From Campanula takesimana (lineage: Eukaryota > Streptophyta > Magnoliopsida > Asterales > Campanulaceae), in NCBI GenBank assembly GCA_026119855.1, contig JAOWBW010000190.1, positions 992,001 through 1,056,000 of the forward strand: a DNA stretch of 64,000 nucleotides, in the 5' to 3' direction. Positions 56,401 through 64,000 of this stretch are shown here, piece by piece; positions within the stretch are counted from its first letter, which is position 1; every line of letters begins with the position of its first letter. Position numbers and translations under genes: made by a program. The notes beneath the pieces were generated by a model. It saw only the letters and a list, made by a program, of their open reading frames with translations. It had not been told where the DNA came from and ran no database searches.

Positions 56401-56760
56401 TGGTGTGGAGACAGAGGATTACAGCTCTCGGGAGGACAGAAGCAACGTATAGCAATAGCCCGAGCTATACTGAAGGATCCGGCAATCTTGTTGCTGGATG
56501 AAGCCACGAGCGCACTCGACAGTCAATCGGAGAAAGTGGTGCAAGATGCGCTCGAGAGGGTGATGATCGGACGGACGAGCGTGGTTGTTGCACACAGGCT
56601 GAGTACTATACAGAATTGTGACATGATTGCGGTGTTGGAGAAGGGGAAGGTGGTGGAAAAAGGGAGCCACTCTTCTTTGATAGGTAGAGGGCCAAAGGGG
56701 GCTTACTATTCACTTGTTAGTCTTCAAAGAACCCCAAACTCTAATAGAACAATCAACTAG
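50470..56760 (+). CDS. ABCB15: ABC transporter B family member 15-like (full-size MDR/P-glycoprotein)
   Basis: Seven exons with GT-AG borders: 50470-50709, 51050-51104, 51220-51398, 51531-51988, 52684-53224, 54219-55115, 55375-56760. The total is 3756 bp, 1251 residues plus stop, the usual length for plant ABCB proteins. The layout is TMD1-NBD1-TMD2-NBD2. NBD1 has Walker A GGSGSGKST (about 394-402), LVSQEPALF, signature MSGGQKQR (about 499) and LLLDEATSALD; NBD2 has GQSGSGKST (about 1035), LSGGQKQR (about 1141) and LLLDEATSALD. All catalytic residues are present, so it should be an ATP-driven exporter of the plasma membrane. The opening (FMHADSFDLILMTLGFLGAV) and linker match the Arabidopsis ABCB15 group; the substrate cannot be told, though related plant proteins move auxin or secondary metabolites. 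No stop or frameshift is seen. Introns 1 and 5 hold MITEs. Confidence 0.93.
50726..50969. mobile_element. Stowaway-type MITE 5, in ABCB intron 1
   Basis: Ends TACTACATCTGTCTCTAAATG and GTTTAGGGACAGAGGGAGTA form inverted repeats with TA borders. It starts 17 bp after the exon 1 donor site. Confidence 0.8.
53514..53682. mobile_element. MITE in ABCB intron 5
   Basis: Inverted ends of about 38 bp: GGGGCACAAAAAGTCAC, then AAAATCTTGCTCACAA, against TTGTGAGCAAGATTTTGTG and TATTTTGTGCCCCC. The TSD is unclear, so the superfamily is undetermined. Confidence 0.7.
53961..54170. repeat. tandem duplication of about 100 bp in ABCB intron 5
   Basis: Two consecutive copies of a unit starting TGGACTTCGCTTGTACCATG or TGGACATCGCTTGTACCATG and ending at GAACCAAAAAAAA, differing in A-run length and a few bases. 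They lie just upstream of the exon 6 acceptor. Confidence 0.85.
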
Positions 56761-57183
56761 GATGGTCTTCAGGTTATTAGGTTTGTGATTTTGAATGAGG
56801 TCTCAATAGCTTTGCTTTTTCCATGTGTAAATGGAATGCAGGGAAATATTATCTTTTATATCTTCAATATATTTTCTTTATCATCTCCCGTTTTTCTTTT
56901 GACAAAATAAGTCTTATATTTTATCTTACTATAAATAAGAATATAACATTAGTGTCATTTCAACATAACACTGGGGTATGACTTGGTTGTAACGGAGAAA
57001 TTATGTATTCATATTCTGAAAGTAGCGGGTGTATTGAATTCTTGTGATTTTCAGTTTTTCAATTCAGCATTGTCTGAGAAGCCCGGTTGCCAGTTTATAA
57101 TTTAACCAAAGGCCTTAGATTGTCGTGTTCTTTACAATAAAGATTTCTTGATTGAAGATTTTGTGAATGTTAATATATGACAG
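56761..57183. other. 3' flank of the ABCB gene
   Basis: Probable 3' UTR followed by AT-rich intergenic DNA. No further gene is seen before the hAT remnant. Confidence 0.5.
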
Positions 57184-59350
57184 TAGGGGTGGCAATATTT
57201 TACCCAATCCAATAGCCCATTTATTAGCCCATTAAAAAATGATTTATTGGGTTATCCATTTAATACCCAATAAAATTAATGGGTCAAATAGATAAAGACC
57301 CATTATAACCAATAATTATTTGGACCTGCTGGATATTTACCTGGGTACCCAATGGGTTTACCCATAATCTCTAATACGCGAACTCAATTTCATCGACGAC
57401 AGAAGACGAAAACAAAAAAAAACCCTAGCTCGTTCTAATGTGCGGTCGACGGCAGAAGACGAAGATGGAGGAGGAGCAGCGACTCCTCTAATTTTGAGAT
57501 TGACCTGCGCAATTCTGCTGCTGTCGAACATTTCGAGCCGAATTTAACAATTCTGCTGCCGTTCTCCCTCACCGACGATAGGTTTGTCAAATGGTTGCTG
57601 CTTCAACTTTTAAAATTTCACCCTAATTGTTTTGTTTACTGATTTTTACTGGGTTTTTGTTCTATTTTCATTTGAGAAGCAGCATTTCTAGCAATTTGGT
57701 GTATTTACTCAATTTGGGGTTTTTTTTTCTTGGGTACTTTGTTCTATTCGTGGGATTGCATGATTTTTCTTGAATAACATTTTTTCTAAGTAAATGTTGA
57801 TGATTTTGTACTGGGTTTTTGCTTTTTCACCCATTTTTTTCCAGAAATTAACTTTCAAGAAAATGGAAAGTGGTCTGAGGGATGACGCTTTGTCTATTGA
57901 GGATGTTTCTTTGTCGGAGGAAACTCATGATAGTGTATATGCCGAGGATAATGACATAGAGGATGAGAATTTAACTATTCAGTCAAATCAACCTTGTTCC
58001 CAGAACACTCAAAAGAAGAAGAGGAAAAAAAGATCAACCGTGTGGAAATTTATGAAAGAACTTTCTAAGCGTGAAGATGGCACATCGATAATGAAATGCA
58101 AACTTTGCAAGGAAACATATGAGCATGATTTAAGGCAGGGTACCTCGAATATGCGGCGTCATTTAAGATTTAATTGTGTTCAGCGTCACGAAGCTTTAAA
58201 GATTTTAACTCCAGTAGCTGGTAGGGATACGAGGAGAAGATTGCCACTAAATGAAGTTGCATTTCGTGAGTGTTTAGCACAGTCAGTTGTTATGCACGAG
58301 TATCCCTTTCAATATGTCGAGCATAAAGGAACTAATCGCTATTCTCTCTTCTTAATGCTGATGTGAAGTTCATTTCTCGTAATACCATAAAATCTGATAT
58401 CATGAAGATGTACTACAAAGAAAAGAAGATTGTTGAAAGCTTGATTCGAGCAACACCCGGGAGGATTTGTTTGACATCCGATATGTGGAGCTCCCCTACG
58501 ACTGATGGGTTTATGGACATTACAGCCCATTTTATTGACGAGGAATGGAAATTGCATAAGAAGATACTCAATTTCATGTATATGCCCGCCCGACATTCGG
58601 GCGAGGTAATTTTAGCTAAATTCTCCGAGTTGATGATAGGTTGGGGTATCGAAGACAAGTTATTCTCAATTTTACCTTGGATAATGCCTCAGCGAATACC
58701 ACATTTTCTAATTCTTATGAGACTCGTCTGAATCTAAAGAATGCACTTTTACTTGGGGGACGCTTCTTTAGGGTCCACTGTTGTGCTCATATATTGAATT
58801 TGATTGTGCAAGATGGCCTAAAAAAAGTTGATGAATCTCTTTTTAAGATTCGGGAGACGGTAAAATATCTTAAAAATTCCCAAGCACGTAAAGAAAAGTT
58901 TTTCCAGTGCTTGAACAATTTGGAGTTCCAAGGCCCTAAACGGTTACGACAAGATGTGTCAGTGAGGTGGAACTCTACTTATTTGATGATTGAGAGGGCA
59001 TTGTTGTTTCGTCCAGCATTTCCTGAGTTTGAATTGTGTGATGTTCAATATAAGATGTGTCCATCCGAAGAAGAATGGTTGAGGCTTGAAAAAAAATCAA
59101 AATTCTTGAAGCTCTTTTACGATCTTACGAATCTCTTTTCTGGAACCACTTACCCGACTTCAAATCTTTATTTTCAAAGTGTATGGAGGATTCAATTACA
59201 TTTGAATGAGGCATTGGAGAGTAATTATGGTTATCTAAGGAGTATGGCTATTAGAATGAAAGGAAAATTTGATAAGTATTGGTCGGATTTCAGTGATATA
59301 TTATCAATAGCCATGGTATTGGATCCTAGATACAAAATGAGAATGATTGA
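57184..59350 (+). pseudogene. hAT transposase remnant (BED zinc finger, RICESLEEPER-like)
   Basis: A hAT-like left end (TAGGGGTGGCAAT at 57184) is followed by an ATG at 57863 (MESGLRDDALSIEDVS). The BED-type zinc finger shows VWKFMKELSK, CKLCKETYEHD and SNMRRHL. The catalytic part continues through FISRNTIKSDIMKMY, ICLTSDMWSSPTTDGFM, LDNASAN, VHCCAHILNLIVQDGL, RWNSTYLMIERAL and MVLDPRYKMRMIEY. Two 1-nt frameshifts (about 58352 and 58667) break the frame. Homology stops at 59350, so the C-terminal hAT dimerisation domain is missing and no right TIR is found. Intact relatives are about 650-700 residues. It cannot encode an active transposase. Confidence 0.85.
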
Positions 59351-59383
59351 GTATAGACACTGTCATAATGACAGTGTCTATAC
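59351..59383. repeat. perfect 16-bp inverted repeat at the hAT breakpoint
   Basis: GTATAGACACTGTCAT, one A, then its exact reverse complement. It begins just where similarity to hAT transposases ends. Confidence 0.9.
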
Positions 59384-59730
59384 CGAGAGAAAACTATGTG
59401 CATCCAAGACATTGTTGGCCGTGGTACGAAATGGAAGATTGTTAATTATCATAAATTTCCATGGCTTCATAAATGTCATTATAGTAAAACTTATCTAATT
59501 CTTAGGTTGAGGCTGTTATTTGTGCGTAGTTTACTCATATTGTCGTGCTTTTGGGGTAAATATAATACTTGTTTGATTTTTTTTTTTTAAAACACAACCT
59601 TCATTTTTAAGTAAATGTCCAAAATTTAACTTGAACGGTTGTTGTAACATGTTCAAGTTAAGTATATTTAGTAACACAAGTAAATACAATACAAACTCTC
59701 AATGAACTCATTATATTGCATCGCAAATAT
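59384..59730. other. unassigned sequence after the hAT breakpoint
   Basis: Unrelated to hAT transposase as far as I can tell. No convincing gene. Confidence 0.4.
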
Positions 59731-59732
59731 AA

Positions 59733-59948
59733 GACCATCTACAATAGATTCAACACCAATTTCCATTCAACACCCACTTTATCGCTCTACATCATCTTCT
59801 CTCTCTTCCAACTCATCTATTCAACACTCATTCAACTTTACACCCTACAATGGTTTGTTTAATCCTCCATTCAACACCCTTCCCACTCATAATCCTATAC
59901 CCCACCACTTAAATTTTATTTTCTATTCTTTATTTTTATGATTAGAAA

Positions 59949-59988
<40 letters not shown>

Positions 59989-60534
59989 TATAATCAATTA
60001 TAATTTTAAAAAAATACTTCACACTTAATTATTTTTTGTAATTGTAATTAAATGAATATGAGGGTTTTTGAGTATTGAAATGGTTATTATTGGGATCCAT
60101 TTAACTAAAAAGGTTTTTTTTTTTTGTATCTAAATCAAATGAAACTTGCATCTATTTATAGAGAAAAAATTATGAATTTTGGTGTAAAAAAGGTAAAAAA
60201 AAAATCATTTACTGTAAAATAATTGAGCTCAAATAATTGGGATGAGAAATTAAATCGGAAATTCCATGAACCAATGAATGATTGCCAAGTGTCACAACTA
60301 GAAAAAAGAAAAAAGCCTTGTCGGGCCCTTGACGCGCCTTGTCAGGCGGGTGTTCTACACGCGCCATATCAGCCCATCAGAAGGCGCCACGTGGCAACCC
60401 GGCTGACCCTCTTCTCTCATTAAACGGTGTTGAATCCATTCAACCCCCATTAAACAACCATTGCACTTATTAAACACCTCCCACTTTGTTGAATGGCTAT
60501 TCAACACCCCAAAAAGTAACCATTGTACATGGTC
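59733..60534. mobile_element. PIF/Harbinger (Tourist-like) MITE
   Basis: The ends GACCATCTACAAT and ATTGTACATGGTC form a TIR and are flanked by TAA (59730-59732 and 60535-60537), the usual Harbinger target. Subterminal TTCAACACC and GGTGTTGAA words are inverted as well. Interior ORFs are not genes. Confidence 0.8.
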
Positions 60535-60537
60535 TAA

Positions 60538-60869
60538 GTGTAAAGTTAAAAGAGAAGGAGAGCAGACGACGAGAGAGAGATGGGATGACTCTGGAAAACC
60601 CAACTTGAGTATTCCTTGGAGGCTTTCCATATTAATAGGATTTATACAAACCTATCAAACTGGGAATATATTCTTTACACTAATTTAGCCTAATCACCTA
60701 CCTATTTACAAGGTAACTAAATACATGATAAAAATATAAAGATAACAACCTATGTACAATATCTAACTGTGGTTATCCAGCTCATATGAGTCACTTGAGA
60801 CTTGAGATTCAAGATTGTCTCTTTCACTTACATGTAAAATAAAAAAGAGAAGAATAATTAATAGGCTAA
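60538..60869. other. intergenic, no gene seen
   Basis: AT-rich sequence with a short GA-rich stretch near 60570; nothing supportable. Confidence 0.5.
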
Positions 60870-62560
60870 ATCGCACACCTACATATTAAACTTGGACTAG
60901 GCTCTAATAATGTAGCTAGGGTAAGTCTAGAATAGAACCACGGAGAACGGTTATTTGTTTACGCAATTGTCACTTGACAGGACTGGGGGAAATTTGATTA
61001 TTAAATCCTAAGACATAAATAAATTAAATTGAGCAAAAACAATATTTAAAGAATACTTCAGATTTGATAACTATTCCCACCTTTTAATTCAAATATCATT
61101 GGTATATCTTTTCTCTTTTTATCTTATTCACTTGATCACAGATTTATTTCAATCTTTGTTTCTTCCTTTAGATTAGTTAATAGCAGTGGCACACTCACTA
61201 GAAACCCTAATTAATAATAAATCTAACTGGCACAGTCTAAATCTAAGAATTAATTGATGAACGATTTAAGAAACTAAGATCAAGAACGCATTCTATAATT
61301 ATATATAAATAATCGTCTAATTTTGCCTACTTCACAAATTGCTATGACACATACACAATTTATGAAAATGCTACAATGAATTTTTACACTTACACAATCA
61401 ATAGAAAATTCTAGCAAAAATCAATCACAAGGATAAATAGGTTGATCAAATCTACAAACTCAAGCAATAGATTTAAATTAAAGCTCAAACAAAATTATGA
61501 ATAGAAATAAAAAAATGAAATAAAAATACCTCAATTGAATAAAAATGGGTTCAAGAAATCAAACTCAATGCTTGGATTTTATTTCTCCATCCAAGGCTTT
61601 GAAATCTACATGGAAAAAGAAAAGAAAATTCTAGATCTAAAGTTCTATGTAAAAGTGTAACTCTAAAATAATGAAAGAAGCTAGTTTAAATAATTAGGAC
61701 AAATTCTAATTGAATAAGGAAACAATAAGGGCTCGTTTGGTAACCCGACACGGATAAGCATTATTAATTGTCGGTGTATTAGTTATCACCTGACTATTAT
61801 TAAGGCGTATTAATAGCCATTTTCAATTGTTAAAATTGTGTTTGGTAAAAACAATATAAAGGATGTGAATAATTGTTAAATTACAAATATATCTTTTCTT
61901 TTGTGCTTTTCCTTCTATGGTTTATTAGCTACAAAAATAATTAACGGTAATACAAAATTTCATTGAGTAGAAGAATACTTGCTACGATAAATCAGTGAAC
62001 TATTAACTGTTTAATCCAGGTATCTAGAAATGAGAACAACTAAGTGTTCTTCAATTCTGTTTGTGCTAGGTTCTTCGCACGTGCTCAGTCCGTGTGGCCA
62101 CACGGACTGACATGATATATGCGCTTGATTCCTCCAGTCCGACTCGGACTAATTAGCACGAGCCGTTCCTGGTCATTTCAATCGGGCCCGTGTGCTTAGA
62201 ACGTGTGACCACACGTATTGATTCGAATTCCACTCCTCCAATCCGACACATGCTCCTGAGCACGACTCGTGCTGGACCTGAACTTCATTTTTCCATCTTT
62301 CTTCTCAAGTACCATGGTTGACCCGCTATCGACCTTCCCAGTTGACTTTTACTTGACCTTGACTTTGACTTTTCTGATAACTTGGGACTCGACTTTTAAG
62401 CTCATAAAATATTACATTCGGAAAAAATATAAAAAGACCTAAATACTCTCGGATTACAATAAAGCCCCTAAATACAAATTTGCCCCAAATAAAGTACATC
62501 AAAATCACTCTTTAAGCTCATAGAAAAATAAAAATTAGATATATAAAATCCGCCACATCA
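60870..62560 (-). mobile_element. possible LTR remnant on the minus strand
   Basis: Read on the minus strand it starts near 62560 as TGATGTGGCGG, has a GC-rich palindromic region at 62085-62270 and ends near 60880 with words like CTCCGTGGTTC and TAGACTTACCCTAGC that resemble the U5 end of gypsy LTRs (compare CTCCGTGGGATCGACCC in element E). I cannot find a matching partner, PBS or clear TSD in the window, so it could be a solo or truncated LTR. An additional transposon end (GGGCTCGTTTGGTAAC at 61732) may interrupt it. Confidence 0.35.
62086..62109. repeat. perfect 24-bp GC-rich palindrome
   Basis: CAGTCCGTGTGG followed directly by its exact reverse complement. Degenerate relatives follow at about 62195 (CGTGTGACCACACG) and shorter palindromic words AGTCCGACTCGGACT and AGCACGACTCGTGCT. 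Confidence 0.9.
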
Positions 62561-62703
62561 ATAATACAAGGCAATTACTCTAGAATGCTAAAACATCTTG
62601 ATTCAGACCTCATTCAAAAGCTTAAACCTAATCAATCACCTTAAAACTTTCTGCTAAAAGAAAAATGTAGCCATTCAAGTGCCCAAAACCCAGTAAGCAG
62701 AAA

Positions 62704-63836
62704 TCACTGACTAATGACTCTGCCATTAGAACTTGGGCTTTGTACACTAACAAGAGAATAGTAAGCCCCTTTGGACCCTTTGGCCAGCAATGAAGAGTGC
62801 GTCCCTCTTTCCACCACCTTCCCCTTGTCCAACACCGCGATCATGTCACAATTTTGTATAGTACTCAGCCTGTGTGCCACAACAACGCTCGTCCGTCCGA
62901 TCATCACCCGCTGAAGTGCATCTTGCACCACTTTCTCCGATATACTGTCGAGTGCACTCGTAGCCTCATCCAACAACAAGATTGCCGGATTTTTTAGTAT
63001 AGCTCGAGCTATTGCTATACGTTGCTTCTGTCCTCCCGAGAGCTGTAATCCTTTGTCTCAATTAAGCTAATTATAGTCGACTTTCCACACCCACTATGTC
63101 CTACCAAAGCCGTTGACTTCCCAGCTTCAATTTTGATTGAAAAGCCTTTGAAGATAAAAACATCCGGCCTAGCAGGGTAAGAAAAATCAACATTATGTAA
63201 CTCAATATGCCCATATAACTTGTTTGGTTTGTTTCCCTCTGAGTCTTCAGGCTCAATTTTTGAGTCTCGGTCTAAAACTGCAAAGACAGACTTGACTGCA
63301 TCTGAACCTTTGGCAAGGTCATTAGTCATAGTCCCAGCAATAGCAATGACCTTCCCAGTCACGACTAATATCATGAAGGTCTCAAAAAACGCCTTTGGCC
63401 CGATGTAGCCTTGAGAAATAAGCCTCCCACCATACCAAAAGTCTAAAGCCCAAATGAGAGTCATAAGGCTTTGGGAAGTACCAAGTCCAACACCAGCAAA
63501 CCATGATTGTCGTATACTTTCCTTGATTGGGATTTCCTGGGCTTGCTCAAGCAATTTCAAAATCCGTGCTTGAGAGGAGAAGGCAGTAACAGTACGGTGA
63601 TTTGAAACAGCTTCAGCAGCGAGCTTACTGCTTTCATCTTGGGCCTTCAGTGCCTTTTGTGACATGCTCTTCAGCAGCACACGCTTGCAGTAGAAGCAGA
63701 CAACGATAATGGGCTCGACGGCTATCATGACCAAGGCAAGTCTCCAGGCAATCACCAGGCCCATGGTGCAAGCAATTGTAACTGCTGAAAATGTTTGTAC
63801 CAGCAATGAAATTTGATCCCCCACCAATGATTTTAC
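62704..63836 (-). pseudogene. second ABCB15-like copy, last exon, with internal deletion
   Basis: On the minus strand a TTTTGCAG acceptor at 63837-63844 precedes an exon equal to ABCB exon 7 of the gene at 50470-56760 (begins VKSLVGDQISLLVQ, ends GRVISQ and TGA at 62704). TMD2 and Walker A GHSGCGKST of NBD2 are present. Then a 256-bp deletion removes the segment equal to 56155-56410, including the Q-loop, and shifts the frame; the signature LSGGQKQR and LLLDEATSALD follow in another frame. The upstream exons lie beyond the window end. The gene points toward its paralogue (tail to tail). As seen it cannot make a complete NBD2; an assembly error is the alternative. Confidence 0.88.
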
Positions 63837-63861
63837 CTGCAAAACTACCATGAATTTAATG

Positions 63862-63947
63862 TACTCCCTCCGTCCCAAAATACGAATGTACGAAATTTCT
63901 TTTGATCAAAAGCAATTTCAGGCATTCATTTTGGGACAGAGGTAGTA
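63862..63947. mobile_element. Stowaway-type MITE 6 (86 bp), in intron of the second ABCB copy
   Basis: TACTCCCTCCGTCCCAAAAT at the left and ATTTTGGGACAGAGGTAGTA at the right, TA borders; very short for the family. Confidence 0.85.
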
Positions 63948-64000
63948 CTGAAAAGTAATCAGCACTCTGATGAGTACTGTGATTTCAAAATTGGAGTTGC

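Noticed and set aside
59702..59941. 79-codon ORF
   Set aside because: It crosses the left TIR of the Harbinger-type MITE; composition is that of non-coding AT-rich DNA.

Overview
The window is nuclear DNA of a flowering plant, most likely a eudicot. The evidence is a spliced full-size ABCB (P-glycoprotein) transporter gene, plant Ty1/copia and Ty3/gypsy lineages (Tork/Tnt1-like, Tekay chromovirus, Tat/Ogre-like, Athila-derived), many Stowaway-type MITEs and a plant hAT transposase remnant. I cannot fix the family or genus. No bacterial, organellar or viral gene is seen.

Layout. 1-3277 is AT-rich intergenic DNA with a Stowaway MITE, a Pack-MULE carrying a thaumatin-like gene fragment, and a MITE full of telomere-like repeats. 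3283-42139 is one large nest of LTR retrotransposons bounded by a TGGGG target duplication. The outer element, Copia-B, has the layout LTR-internal-LTR-internal-LTR. Copia-A (3533-11991, TSD TATAT) sits in the TATA box of its first LTR. Gypsy-C (Tat/Ogre-like, 15418-39063, TSD GTAGG) sits in its second internal region. Gypsy-D (Tekay chromovirus, minus strand, 17305-26073, TSD GAAAG) sits in the leader of Gypsy-C. 43032-47526 is a separate non-autonomous Athila-like element (E, TSD CTTAT). 47551-50000 holds a hAT MITE, an AT-rich palindromic array and three Stowaway MITEs. 50470-56760 is the only gene that looks intact: an ABCB15-like transporter of 7 exons and 1251 codons. 57184-59350 is a decayed hAT transposase, 59733-60534 a Harbinger-type MITE, about 60870-62560 an LTR-like remnant, and 62704-63836 the last exon of a second ABCB15-like copy on the minus strand, damaged by a 256-bp deletion.

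How the parts relate. Each retroelement carries recognisable gag/pol parts but all are broken: nonsense codons in A, one frameshift plus two nonsense codons in D, loss of the RT catalytic core, RNase H and integrase in C, internal deletions in B, near-complete loss of coding in E. Gypsy-C also carries two antisense genes, one DUF7745-like and one spliced plant-mobile-domain gene, between its pol remnant and its 3' LTR.

The most striking pattern is a CpG-rich, mostly palindromic motif repeated 3-4 times upstream of promoters in several unrelated LTR families. The same word (GGGCGRCCGC) is shared by Copia-A, the middle LTR of Copia-B and the gypsy chromovirus D. Other words occupy the same place in C, E and the outer B LTRs. 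In A, both B LTR types and E the cassette ends about 85-95 bp before the TATA box. In C, relatives of its LTR cassette also lie upstream of both antisense genes. A second pattern is families of short hairpins in A and C with a conserved loop and co-varying stems.
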